NCBI GenBank assembly: GCA_937916395.1
Contig: CALFTN010000029.1
Coordinates: forward strand, 1-38,950
Direction: 5' to 3'
DNA length: 38,950 nt
Origin: an uncultured Clostridia bacterium
Lineage (GTDB): Bacteria; Bacillota; Clostridia; Oscillospirales; Acutalibacteraceae
Shown here piece by piece: positions 5,525 through 14,155 of the stretch. The notes beneath the pieces were generated by a model. That model was not told the origin of the DNA. It saw nothing but the letters and a program-made list of their open reading frames with translations, and searched no databases. Within the stretch, counting starts at the first letter, position 1. Each line of letters starts with the position of its first letter. The translations under genes were made by a program, and so were the position numbers.

Positions 5525-6779
5525 TATTTTTAAACCTATTCCATTTTTTAATATTGAGTGATGTAAAGAGTAAAGCAATTATATCAATTACAATCCATAC
5601 AATAACAGTGCCATTCCAGCCTATGTTATCTGAAATTATGCCGAAGCCATAGGTTGCAGCAGCACATCCTATGTAAGCAGTTGCATTCATAACGCCTGTA
5701 ACAGTTGCTGTTTTGCCGTATTTAGCAAATTGCATTGGGACCAAGGTTATAATCATATAGTTAAAGGTGTGCATTGCTGTGGTGCCAAGTGCTAAGAGAA
5801 TAACACTTACAACGACAGGTAGATTTTTCATAAATATAAGGAATGTAAACGGAATTAAAACAAAAGCTAAAATAAATGCTCCCGTTTTAAGCTCATCCTT
5901 TTTAAATACCTTGTTATATAAAGGTGTAACGATATAGTTACCACTTAAATTTACTATAGGAAGAATTATAGAAACAAATACAGAAAATGCAACAGGTGTG
6001 TTATAGGTTTCTGTAATCATAGTTGGTACCCAGGTGGTAATGCCTTCTTTAATTGCACCATGAATTGCATCGGCAGGTAAAACTAAAAGAAGACCGGCAG
6101 AGAGAAAAAGTGGTAAGAATTTACCCGCATTTTTATTTTGCTCACTTTTTTTGTTGCTATTTACAGGGGTTGCAATTTCAACTTCTTTAATATGTTTTTT
6201 AGAAATTATGTAAGTAGCAGTAAAGAAAACACCAGAGAAAAGAAGCACCAAAGTTGAGGTGTAAAAAACATATTTCCAGTTAAAGAAATTAATCGAAACA
6301 GAAGCTAAAATATAAGCGAGAACCGTACCAATGGGTAGCGTTGCCGAAATGTTAAGGCAGGCTTTAGAACGCATATCATAATTAATGATGTTTGCTAAAA
6401 TTTTAAGAATTGCGGCCCAAAGAAGTGAAAGTGCAAAGCCGTTAAAGCCCCAAACAATAGCCATAGAAACATTTGTAGAGCAAAATGTCATTGCAGTATT
6501 AGCACCAGCCGAAAGAAATGTTCCTAAAATAATCATTTTAAAAGGTGAGATTTTATCGCCTAAAAATCCGTTTATAATCTGGAAAAATCCATAAACTATA
6601 AAGAACGCAGAGCCTATTATACCAGCTTGCGATTTTGTGAAAAGCCCTTCTTCTAAAATATCAGGTAAAGCGGCAGAATAATTGATTCTTCCGACATAAG
6701 ATGCGGCATAAGCAATAAAACACGCAATAAAAACTAAAGTAGAAAATTTTTTACTTTCTAAATAATGTTGTGTCTTCAA
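5511..6779 (-). CDS. MFS transporter, organophosphate:phosphate antiporter-like
   Basis: This 422-aa permease has 12 predicted helices. The N-terminal YAASYVGRINYSAALPDILE matches the OPA group (GlpT, UhpT and relatives: Y-x3-Y-x-x-R-x-N), with the loop GFLGDKISPFKMIILG typical of MFS helix 2-3. OPA members exchange glycerol-3-phosphate or sugar phosphates for phosphate; the substrate here is not known. The start is TTG at 6779, with AGGAAG seven nt upstream and no better alternative. It has its own promoter (6812-6839) and overlaps the downstream HAD phosphatase, which hints at transport and dephosphorylation of the same compound. Confidence 0.88.
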   Translation of the reverse strand: MKTQHYLESKKFSTLVFIACFIAYAASYVGRINYSAALPDILEEGLFTKSQAGIIGSAFFIVYGFFQIINGFLGDKISPFKMIILGTFLSAGANTAMTFCSTNVSMAIVWGFNGFALSLLWAAILKILANIINYDMRSKACLNISATLPIGTVLAYILASVSINFFNWKYVFYTSTLVLLFSGVFFTATYIISKKHIKEVEIATPVNSNKKSEQNKNAGKFLPLFLSAGLLLVLPADAIHGAIKEGITTWVPTMITETYNTPVAFSVFVSIILPIVNLSGNYIVTPLYNKVFKKDELKTGAFILAFVLIPFTFLIFMKNLPVVVSVILLALGTTAMHTFNYMIITLVPMQFAKYGKTATVTGVMNATAYIGCAAATYGFGIISDNIGWNGTVIVWIVIDIIALLFTSLNIKKWNRFKNNECL

Positions 6780-6811
6780 AAAATCGCTTCCTATAAAAAT
6801 TTATAATGAAT

Positions 6812-6839
6812 ATTCTACCATATTTAAAAGTAGTGTCAA
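6812..6839 (-). promoter_or_regulatory. Promoter of the MFS-HAD unit
   Basis: On the minus strand TTGACA (6834-6839, exact consensus) and TAGAAT (6812-6817) are separated by 16 nt. Confidence 0.7.
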
Positions 6840-6867
6840 GCGTTATAAAATAAATTAAGACAAAAAG

Positions 6868-6896
6868 TTGAGTTTTATTTCTGAATGTGATAATAT
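6868..6896 (+). promoter_or_regulatory. Promoter of the serine hydrolase gene
   Basis: TTGAGT (6868-6873), a 17-nt spacer and TAATAT (6891-6896) lie about 45 nt before the chosen ATG. It is divergent from the MFS promoter 28 bp away. An in-frame GTG/TTG extension upstream of 6940 would overlap this promoter, which supports the internal start. Confidence 0.7.
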
Positions 6897-6939
6897 AAAG
6901 AAAAAGTTATACAATTCTTTAAAAAAGGAGTGTTACACT

Positions 6940-8559
6940 ATGGCGAAAGAAAAGTTCTTTCTTGAACGAGCAAAATGCCCTGAAGAAGTTGGTGTTTCTT
7001 CGAAAGAAGTTGTAGAATTTTTAAGGGATATGAAAGAAAATAAGCTTGAGTTTCATAGTTTCATGGTTCTAAGAGATGGTAAAGTTGCGTGTGAGTTATA
7101 TCGTTCACCTTTTAACAGTGAAACACCACATTCAGCGTATTCTATAAGTAAAACCGTAACTGCTATTGCAGTAGGTTTTGCAATAGAAGAAGGTCTTTTT
7201 TCACTTGATACAAGAATTGTGGATGTGTTCCCAGAGTGTATTCCTAAAAAGGTTGACGGCAGAATTTTTAAAATTACAGTAAGAAATCTTCTTACAATGA
7301 CGGCAGGGCTGTCACCAAACTTATTACTTGATAAAGGTAAGATAGATTGGCTCTGTGAATACTTCAAGTCACCATTTTATGGTGAGCCTGGCACATTCCG
7401 TTATGTGAATGAAAATATTTTTGTGCTGAGTGCTATGATTTGTAAGCTTTCGAAAATGAATCTCCGTGAGTATTTATTACCACGTCTTTTCGAGCCATTG
7501 GGAATAGATTTTCCTGAATGGGAAACAAATCAGGATGGCATTGAAGCAGGTGGCTGGGGATTATCGTTAAAATTAGAAGACCTTGCTAAAATTATGTATT
7601 GTCTTTCTAACAAAGGTAAAATCGAGAAGAAACAGATTATTCCGGAAAACTGGGTCGTTGAAATGACCGAAGCACATGCAGATACATCTATTTGTAAAAA
7701 TATTGATACCGATAAAGGCTACGGCTATTGTGTATGGCGTAATGGTGGCAACGAAAGCTTCAGGGCAAACGGTATGTTTTCTCAATTTGGTATTGTGTTC
7801 CCAGAAGAAAATGCAGTTTTAGTATGTTTTGGTGCAATTGCTGGTGAGCAAGAGGCAAGAGATTGCATTTGGCGTCATTTTCCAAAAGCATTTATTGAGC
7901 CTGATAAAAGAGCTAAAAAACCAGAATATGAAGATTTTTATAATGTTGCAGACGAATTTAAAATAGATAACCCTCAGGTGTCTATGCGCTCATTACAAGA
8001 AGCAAAGCTCAACAACAAAACAATAGAAATAAAAAGAAAAGTTCTTTTAAATCTTATTGGCTTTCCTGTTAGTGTAATTCCGTTTACTGTTACATTTTTA
8101 AATGGTAAAAAGGCTGGTAATATTGATAATATCAACTTCACATTTAAAGAGCACGAATGTTTAATGAGCTGGTGTGAGGGTGCTGAAAAGAATACAGTTA
8201 CTTGTGGTATGGATGGTCATCTTCGTTACGGCGATATTACCTTGTGTGGCGTAAAATATAAGGTTTGTTGCTATGCAGAGTGGGACGAAAGCGATATTTT
8301 AAAGGTTAATATAAGACCACTTGAAACAGCATCAAAAAGAAAGCTTAAATTTACATTTGTCGGTACTGAAAATGTTATTATGAAGCCACTTTCTACACCA
8401 AAGGTTAAAGAAATGGCAGTTTCTTTAGTTGGTGCCGCTTCAGAAGTTATTGAAAATGATTTAGTTGTTAAAGTAATGCAAAAAGCAACCAGATATGTGC
8501 CGTGGGTGTTAGAGCCAAGGCATAAGGGTCGTTTGGTAGGTCGTAAAGACATATATTAA
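6940..8559 (+). CDS. Serine hydrolase, beta-lactamase class C / esterase family, cytosolic
   Basis: This 539-aa enzyme has the PBP-like serine hydrolase fold (family of class C beta-lactamases, DD-peptidases and esterases such as EstB). The catalytic pair is in HSAYSISKTV (S68-x-x-K71) and the YxN motif is in GTFRYVNEN (Y155-V-N157); SQFGIVFP is probably the third motif region. The N-terminal 350 residues form this domain. The last 190 are an extra beta-rich domain, ending PWVLEPRHKGRLVGRKDIY. There is no signal peptide, so it is not a periplasmic or secreted resistance enzyme; an esterase or amide hydrolase is more likely. The ATG at 6940 has GGAG 9 nt upstream. Confidence 0.85.
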   Translation: MAKEKFFLERAKCPEEVGVSSKEVVEFLRDMKENKLEFHSFMVLRDGKVACELYRSPFNSETPHSAYSISKTVTAIAVGFAIEEGLFSLDTRIVDVFPECIPKKVDGRIFKITVRNLLTMTAGLSPNLLLDKGKIDWLCEYFKSPFYGEPGTFRYVNENIFVLSAMICKLSKMNLREYLLPRLFEPLGIDFPEWETNQDGIEAGGWGLSLKLEDLAKIMYCLSNKGKIEKKQIIPENWVVEMTEAHADTSICKNIDTDKGYGYCVWRNGGNESFRANGMFSQFGIVFPEENAVLVCFGAIAGEQEARDCIWRHFPKAFIEPDKRAKKPEYEDFYNVADEFKIDNPQVSMRSLQEAKLNNKTIEIKRKVLLNLIGFPVSVIPFTVTFLNGKKAGNIDNINFTFKEHECLMSWCEGAEKNTVTCGMDGHLRYGDITLCGVKYKVCCYAEWDESDILKVNIRPLETASKRKLKFTFVGTENVIMKPLSTPKVKEMAVSLVGAASEVIENDLVVKVMQKATRYVPWVLEPRHKGRLVGRKDIY

Positions 8560-8567
8560 AAATTATG

Positions 8568-8612
8568 GGACTGATTAAGTTTTTAAAATAAAACTTAATC
8601 AGTCCACTTTTT
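8568..8612. terminator. Bidirectional terminator
   Basis: The arms 8568-8583 and 8590-8605 (GGACTGATTAAGTTTT and complement) give a perfect 16-bp stem followed by eight T's on the plus strand. It lies between the convergent serine hydrolase and GH13 genes and probably ends the long minus-strand operon as well. Confidence 0.9.
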
Positions 8613-10484
8613 TTAAAAATCTTTTAAAAGTAATACTGCACCAAATGCTGGCACAGTTACTGAATCAGTAACTGGAATATCCTTTGTGAGTTCTACTGTA
8701 TTGTGGAATTCATAAGGGAGATTGTAGGTTATATCGTGATTGTTTTTATTAGCAATCACGAATATTTTTTGCTCTTTACCTTCTCTTATATATGCTACAC
8801 AAGAGAGCATAGCCGAGTATGGAATAAACTTGCCGTCTTTAAGGCATGGGAGAGAATGTCGAAGCTCGCCCAACTTTTTATACCAGTTAATAAGTGATTT
8901 ATCTTCATTGCCCCAAGGATAAAAGGCTCTGTTAAATGGGTCGCTACCACCTTGAAGCCCTGCTTCATCACCATAATAAATTGATGGAAAGCCAGGTAAA
9001 GTGTATTGCAAAACAGTAGCTGTTTTTAAAAGCCTTTTCGCAAAAGAATATTCACTCTCAGTTAATTTGTAGCTAGCCTGAATATCGCGTGGCTTATGCT
9101 CTAACTGGAAGTTAATAAGCCTTGTTAAAATTCTTGCAGTATCGTGAGTGCCAATGTGATTCATCAAAGAATCAAGTGCAGGTTTCGGATAGTTTTCGCA
9201 AACAGAAACAACTGTTTCCATAAAATTTTCTGCTACGCCATAGCGCATAAAATCAAGTATGGCATTAGCGAAGGGATAGTTCATTACGCTGTCTAACTGA
9301 CCGCCTAATAAATATCTTCTTCTGCCACCGTGACTGAATTTATTTGTAGCATCTTCCCATACTTCGCCTATAACAAAATAATCTTTGTTAAGCGTTTTAA
9401 CAGATTTATAAAGTGCATCTATAAATTTATCTGGTAATTCGTCAGCAACATCAAGTCTGTAACCAGACGCCCCAAGATTTAACCATTTTTCTAAAATTCC
9501 ATTTTCACCTGTAATGAATTTGATGTAATCGTCATTTTCTTCATTTGTTTCAGGTAAAGTGTCAATTCCCCACCAGCTTTTGTAAGTACCATCGTCATTA
9601 AATGTAAACCATGGGGCAAACTCAGAGTCTTTTGAGTTGAAGGCTCCAACAGAGTTGTAACGATTTTCTCTGTTGAAATAAATGCTATCACTACCTGTGT
9701 GGCTGAAAACGCCATCAAGAATGACTTTTATACCATATTTTTCAGCTTCTTTACAAAGCTCTTTAAAATCGTTTTCATCGCCTAAAAGTGGGTCTATATT
9801 TTTGTAGTCAGCTGTGTTGTAGCGATGATTTGAATGTGCTTCAAAAATAGGGTTTAAGTAAAGAATTGTAGCGCCAAGATAAGCTATATAAGGAAGCTTT
9901 TCTTTAATTCCTTTTAAATCACCCTGGAAATAATCGTTATTTAAAATTTTACCTTCTTCATTTGGTTTCCATACAGGAGTATCTTGTGTGTTTTTATGAA
10001 TTACGCGGTCGGTTGGAATATTTTTCTTTTGTTCTCCCGAAAAATTGAATCTGTCAGGGAAAATCTGATACATTATCCCGCCCTTGACCCAATCTGGAGT
10101 TTCAAAATCAGGGGAGTAGACAGTTTGTTGCCATTCTTTGCCGGTTGATGCAAAAACACCAACACCAGAAGAATGTAAATAAATATGATTTGTGCCAAAT
10201 GGAGTTTCATAATTGAAATGGTAGAAATAAAGACCAGCGTTCTGGAAGGTGTAGTCAATTCCCCACCATTCCTCGTTCTCGCCATTCATACCACACCATA
10301 ATAAATCGTGGTAAGAGTAGTTGTTAAAATCATCGTGAACAACCAAGGTTACTTTATTGCAATGTAAAGAACGTGGCATAAGAACAGAAAACCGCAAGTT
10401 TTCACCTGCGGCCGAACTACCGAATATTGATTTGTGCCTCAAATCTCTTGAATTAAAAGGTACAAAATTTGTCAAGTTAATCAA
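8613..10484 (-). CDS. GH13 alpha-glucan hydrolase (neopullulanase / cyclomaltodextrinase type)
   Basis: This enzyme hydrolyses alpha-1,4 (and possibly alpha-1,6) linkages in maltodextrins. An N-terminal beta-sandwich of about 130 residues (CBM34-like) precedes the TIM barrel. Motifs: DGVFSHTG (region I, residues 258-265), GYRLDVADEL with the nucleophile D345, GEVWED with acid/base E374, and NHIGTHD with D448. The 623-aa length fits neopullulanases. There is no signal peptide, so it is cytosolic. The start is TTG, either at 10484 (overlapping the galE TGA) or at 10475, which sits better relative to GAGG. It is the last gene of the operon and pairs with galE for sugar metabolism. Confidence 0.9.
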   Translation of the reverse strand: MINLTNFVPFNSRDLRHKSIFGSSAAGENLRFSVLMPRSLHCNKVTLVVHDDFNNYSYHDLLWCGMNGENEEWWGIDYTFQNAGLYFYHFNYETPFGTNHIYLHSSGVGVFASTGKEWQQTVYSPDFETPDWVKGGIMYQIFPDRFNFSGEQKKNIPTDRVIHKNTQDTPVWKPNEEGKILNNDYFQGDLKGIKEKLPYIAYLGATILYLNPIFEAHSNHRYNTADYKNIDPLLGDENDFKELCKEAEKYGIKVILDGVFSHTGSDSIYFNRENRYNSVGAFNSKDSEFAPWFTFNDDGTYKSWWGIDTLPETNEENDDYIKFITGENGILEKWLNLGASGYRLDVADELPDKFIDALYKSVKTLNKDYFVIGEVWEDATNKFSHGGRRRYLLGGQLDSVMNYPFANAILDFMRYGVAENFMETVVSVCENYPKPALDSLMNHIGTHDTARILTRLINFQLEHKPRDIQASYKLTESEYSFAKRLLKTATVLQYTLPGFPSIYYGDEAGLQGGSDPFNRAFYPWGNEDKSLINWYKKLGELRHSLPCLKDGKFIPYSAMLSCVAYIREGKEQKIFVIANKNNHDITYNLPYEFHNTVELTKDIPVTDSVTVPAFGAVLLLKDF

Positions 10485-11497
10485 TCCTCGTATCCGTTAG
10501 GGTTCTGGCTCTGCCATCTGTAAGAGTCAGCACACATTTCGTCAATTCCTTTTTCTGCTTTCCAGCCTAATTCTTTTTCTGCCTTTTGTGGATTTGAGTA
10601 ACAAGTTGCAATATCGCCAGGGCGACGTGGCTGAACCACATAAGGAATTGTAACACCTGATGCCTTTTCAAATGCTTTAACAACCTCTAAAACGCTGTAA
10701 CCACAGCCTGTGCCGAGGTTGTAGATATTAACTCCTTTAGCAGAGTAAGCTTTATCCAATGCCTTTAAGTGACCTTTTGCAAGGTCAACAACGTGAATGT
10801 AGTCACGAACACCAGTGCCGTCAGGGGTGTCATAATCGTCACCAAACACATTAAGGTGAGGACGTTTACCAACTGCAACCTGTGTGATATATGGCATTAA
10901 GTTGTTTGGTATTCCGTTAGGTGCTTCACCAATAGTGCCACTTTCGTGTGCACCAAGTGGGTTGAAGTAACGAAGAATACAAACTGACCATTCTGGGTCT
11001 GCTTTTGCTAAGTCGATAAGAATTCTTTCAATGAAATATTTTGTAGTGCCATAAGGATTTGTTGTACCACCTGTAGGCATTTCTTCATTAAGTGGTGAGA
11101 CATTGTGTTCACCATAAACAGTTGCAGAAGAACTGAAAACGATTGTTTTACAGCCATATTTTGCCATTACTTCGCAAAGTGCAACAGTACCAGAAATATT
11201 GTTGTAATAATATAAAAGTGGTTTTTCACAAGATTCACCAACAGCCTTAAGACCTGCAAAGTGAATAACAGAATCAATTTCGTTTTCAGAGAAAATCTTT
11301 TCTAAGCCGTCTCTATCATTTATATCACATTCATAGAATTTGAAATCCTTACCTGTGATTTTTTTTATTCTGTTTAATGATTCAGGGCAACTGTTATAGA
11401 AGTTGTCGAGAATTATTATATCTCTGTCATTGTTTAAAAATTCAACTGCAGCGTGAGAGCCTATATAGCCTGCACCGCCAGTAATAAGTACTGCCAT
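10481..11497 (-). CDS. galE: UDP-glucose 4-epimerase
   Basis: GalE interconverts UDP-glucose and UDP-galactose with bound NAD. It is a complete 338-aa extended SDR protein: GGAGYIGSHAAVEF (nucleotide binding, residues 7-20), SSSATVYGE (catalytic Ser/Thr), NPYGTTKYFIE (YxxxK) and RYFNPLGAHESG. AAGGGG lies 8 nt before the ATG. It overlaps the downstream GH13 gene by 4 bp and begins 39 bp after the CinA-like gene, so it may be the start of a sub-unit of the operon. The product would feed glycan or exopolysaccharide synthesis. Confidence 0.95.
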   Translation of the reverse strand: MAVLITGGAGYIGSHAAVEFLNNDRDIIILDNFYNSCPESLNRIKKITGKDFKFYECDINDRDGLEKIFSENEIDSVIHFAGLKAVGESCEKPLLYYYNNISGTVALCEVMAKYGCKTIVFSSSATVYGEHNVSPLNEEMPTGGTTNPYGTTKYFIERILIDLAKADPEWSVCILRYFNPLGAHESGTIGEAPNGIPNNLMPYITQVAVGKRPHLNVFGDDYDTPDGTGVRDYIHVVDLAKGHLKALDKAYSAKGVNIYNLGTGCGYSVLEVVKAFEKASGVTIPYVVQPRRPGDIATCYSNPQKAEKELGWKAEKGIDEMCADSYRWQSQNPNGYED

Positions 11498-11536
11498 TTA
11501 TAAAACCCCTTTTAATATTTTAATAAAAATTATCTA

Positions 11537-13063
11537 TTAACCCATTTCACCAACAACGAATGAGAAACCAGGCTTTTTGGTTGTTTCTTCTTCAGTCATA
11601 TCTGGTTCGTCATCTTCTTTTTCTGTAGTTGGCTTTGTTGTAGTTGGTGGTCTGGTTGTAGTTGGTCTTTGTTGTTGTGGACGAGTAGTATTTGGAATTT
11701 CTGTTTCATCCACTTCGAAAATTGAAGTTGTAGTTTCAGGTTTAGAAACATATTCTGTAAATGTTTCCTGTGGTCTTTGTGGTCTGGTAGAAGGTTCTGT
11801 AGTAGCTCTTGTTGTGTCTTCTTTTGTAGTTGAAGAAGATGCAGAAGGCTTCTTTGTGTTTTGTGGAGCAGTGCTTTCTGTTGTCTGAACTACTTGTTGT
11901 AAAGCTTCTGTTTCAGGTTCATCATCTGTTGAAACCATATAGCCACTGAATTTAAAGCCGACAACAACACAAGCTATTACAGCTAAAACAAGAATTGCAA
12001 TAGAAGCAATCATACCATTTCTGCTAAGTGAAGCAGTAGGACGCATTTCAATTGCGAGCTCAGTTTCAATTTGTGCAGCTTCATATTTTTCTACTTCTTC
12101 CTCAGGTGCTTCTGATTTGAATACATACTCATCAATATATTTGTCTATGAGATTATAAAGCTCAACGGATGCCTCTTTAACTAAGTTTGGAACACTTTCG
12201 TCAGCACTTGCAATAAGCTTTCTCACAACAACCTTATCATCAACAGCAACACCGATAAAAGCGTAGTAGCTGAGTGTGATATCGCCTTTTTTCTCTCTGA
12301 ATATAGTAGAGATAGTTGCACCGATTTCTGCATTTCGCAATTCTTTAGCACCACGAGCTAATTCAGCAGAGTATTCTTTTGGTTCAGTAATACCTCTGTC
12401 AGTAACAAATGGTGTGAAAATAACTCTGTCGCCACCCTCAAGAGTTTTTAATTTTTCCTGAAGAGTTTGTGCAGCCGGAGTTGTAGGAATAGCAATCGTC
12501 AAATCGTATTGAACGAGCTTTTCAACAACAGAACGAGCTTTTTCTAAAATATCATCTGTAAGGTCTTCTTCAACAGAAACTACTGAAGTTGATTTTCTCT
12601 TGATAAATGGAAAATCAGAGTTTTTAAGAAGATTTGCACTGGTATCCTTCTTTAAAGGAAGCACAACAATATATTTGCCTTCAGAAACAACATAGAAACC
12701 GCTGTAAAGACCGTCTGGGGTTAAAAGCTCAGTAGCTTCGTTCGGCACAAGCATGTGTGATTTTCTTGTTTTCTCATCAGAAATACTTGCTGGTATTCTG
12801 CTCTGAATTCTTGAACTGTAAGCAGGGGTGAAATTAAAAGCTTTTATAAGAATTGGCTTGAATTTTAAGAAAAGAGAATTTTCAATACCCAAAATAACAG
12901 CGTCATTATCATCAATAGAAGAAGAAACCGCTTCAAAGAATGAGTTTGCGTTTGAAAAGCTTTCGAAATAAAGTCCTGCACCATCAAGAGTTTCAATAAC
13001 AGATTTTTTTACTTCAGAAAGAGTAAAACTGTCACGCTCAAATGAAAATGCTTTAATTTTCAA
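11537..13063 (-). CDS. Membrane protein with a degenerate CinA-like cytosolic part and a Thr/Pro-rich outer tail
   Basis: This is not a known named protein. Residue numbers count from the TTG at 13081; subtract 6 for the chosen start. Residues 20-145 resemble the CinA/MoaB-like domain (compare SHMLVPNEATELLTPDG and EGKYIVVLPL with the family's lP.ga..l.N..G and k.iilLPG), but GG-GPT-DD is missing. Residues 170-316 follow the PncC fold order: YDLTIAIPTTPAAQTL where the enzyme has LTLSTAESCTGGWL, then YSAELARGAKELRNAEIGAT and VAVDDKVVVRKL. The catalytic AESCTGG is absent. One helix (357-378) is followed by about 135 residues rich in Thr, Pro and Glu, predicted outside by charge. There is no LPXTG. 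The TTG at 13063 has GAGGTG 8 nt upstream. It is directly downstream of sortase B. Confidence 0.75.
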   Translation of the reverse strand: MKIKAFSFERDSFTLSEVKKSVIETLDGAGLYFESFSNANSFFEAVSSSIDDNDAVILGIENSLFLKFKPILIKAFNFTPAYSSRIQSRIPASISDEKTRKSHMLVPNEATELLTPDGLYSGFYVVSEGKYIVVLPLKKDTSANLLKNSDFPFIKRKSTSVVSVEEDLTDDILEKARSVVEKLVQYDLTIAIPTTPAAQTLQEKLKTLEGGDRVIFTPFVTDRGITEPKEYSAELARGAKELRNAEIGATISTIFREKKGDITLSYYAFIGVAVDDKVVVRKLIASADESVPNLVKEASVELYNLIDKYIDEYVFKSEAPEEEVEKYEAAQIETELAIEMRPTASLSRNGMIASIAILVLAVIACVVVGFKFSGYMVSTDDEPETEALQQVVQTTESTAPQNTKKPSASSSTTKEDTTRATTEPSTRPQRPQETFTEYVSKPETTTSIFEVDETEIPNTTRPQQQRPTTTRPPTTTKPTTEKEDDEPDMTEEETTKKPGFSFVVGEMG

Positions 13064-13081
13064 TTCAGTTACACCTCGCAA

Positions 13082-14155
13082 TTAGTATAAATACCACTTA
13101 GGGTCATCTTTATATGGATTTTTAGATTGATTGCTATAATAGGAAGAAGGGTATTTTACAGGAGTTTCTTTCTTTTTGGCAAGAGAAACATCAACCTCTT
13201 CACTTTCACCCTCACGCACCATTCTTGCGATAACTATAAGTCTTGCGTTATTAAATTCATAAGTACATGTGCAAAGGGTTATTATATTATCTGTTGGAAG
13301 AATATCAACACCTGTATCATATAGCTTTCTTTTATCAACTTCAACTAAATATTCCTCAAAACAAGTATCAGAGCACTGATTGAAAGTAAAGTCGAAGAAA
13401 TAACCGTTATCACCTTTTACATCACCATTTGTTATGATTGCTGCATAAATTTTCCATTTGTGCTTTTCATACAAGGTGTTGAACTCAATTACAGGGTGTT
13501 TCTTAAAGAAATCAATTGACTTGTAATTCTCAATAGTGGCAAAACGTGAACCATCATTCATGTTGTGACCATAAATAAGAATGTTTCTGTCAAGTGGGTT
13601 AAGATTAGCAATATATGTTGCGTAAATTTCGCCGTAACTTGTGTATTTTCCGTGGAAGTCGTGATTTAAATAGTATTTGTTGTTATCGGCTTGAACTACA
13701 GGCATATCAACCTTAGTTCCATCTATTTTTATATATCCTACGGTATCAGGGTTTTCTGCATAATACAACGCATATTCATGATTGAAACCGACGGGAAAGA
13801 CTATATCTAAAAGGTGTGGATATTTTTCATAAAGATAAGCCCACGCTTCCTCTTCTGTCATATTGTTTAATTCTTTGGTTACTTCCTGGGGAATAATGAG
13901 GTCAACCTCTTTTTTCTCCTGTGTGTAAACCAAGTAACTTTCAAAACCACGTTTACCTATAAAGAAAGCTGAAACCAAAACGGCGAAAGCAGAAACAATT
14001 GAAATAATCTGTTTTAACTTTCTGAGTGCGAATTTTCGCTTTATTCGCTTTTTTATAGCTGCTTTCTTTGGAGTGTTTGCGCGGATTACCGTTTCTTCAA
14101 AGTTGTCAAAATGAACAAGACTCTTAGAAGCTTCGGTTTTATTATTATTCTGCAT
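13082..14155 (-). CDS. Class B sortase
   Basis: This membrane-bound transpeptidase attaches surface proteins to the cell wall. A basic N-terminal cytosolic stretch (to about residue 52) is followed by a membrane helix (IISIVSAFAVLVSAFFIG) and the catalytic domain. The active-site His is in NILIYGHNM, the Cys in TLCTCTYEF and the Arg in ARLIVIARMV. The spacing and the TLxTC motif fit class B. I chose the ATG at 14155, with AGGTGA 8 nt upstream, over a GTG at 14167. It overlaps pncC by 11 bp, and the next gene starts 18 bp after its stop. No protein in the window carries a recognisable sorting signal, so the substrate is unknown. Confidence 0.9.
   Translation of the reverse strand: MQNNNKTEASKSLVHFDNFEETVIRANTPKKAAIKKRIKRKFALRKLKQIISIVSAFAVLVSAFFIGKRGFESYLVYTQEKKEVDLIIPQEVTKELNNMTEEEAWAYLYEKYPHLLDIVFPVGFNHEYALYYAENPDTVGYIKIDGTKVDMPVVQADNNKYYLNHDFHGKYTSYGEIYATYIANLNPLDRNILIYGHNMNDGSRFATIENYKSIDFFKKHPVIEFNTLYEKHKWKIYAAIITNGDVKGDNGYFFDFTFNQCSDTCFEEYLVEVDKRKLYDTGVDILPTDNIITLCTCTYEFNNARLIVIARMVREGESEEVDVSLAKKKETPVKYPSSYYSNQSKNPYKDDPKWYLY

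Noticed and set aside
6940..8559. Beta-lactamase antibiotic resistance gene
   Set aside because: The SxxK and YxN motifs are shared by many esterases. There is no signal peptide, and the large C-terminal domain is not that of a resistance enzyme.
11537..11600. Sorting signal at the end of the CinA-like protein
   Set aside because: The C-terminus (KKPGFSFVVGEMG) has no LPXTG/NPQTN motif, hydrophobic segment or basic tail.
11577..11888. Plus-strand reading frame rich in Val, Gly and Ser
   Set aside because: It is the antisense of the Thr/Pro-rich tail codons of the CinA-like protein. No ribosome binding site was seen.
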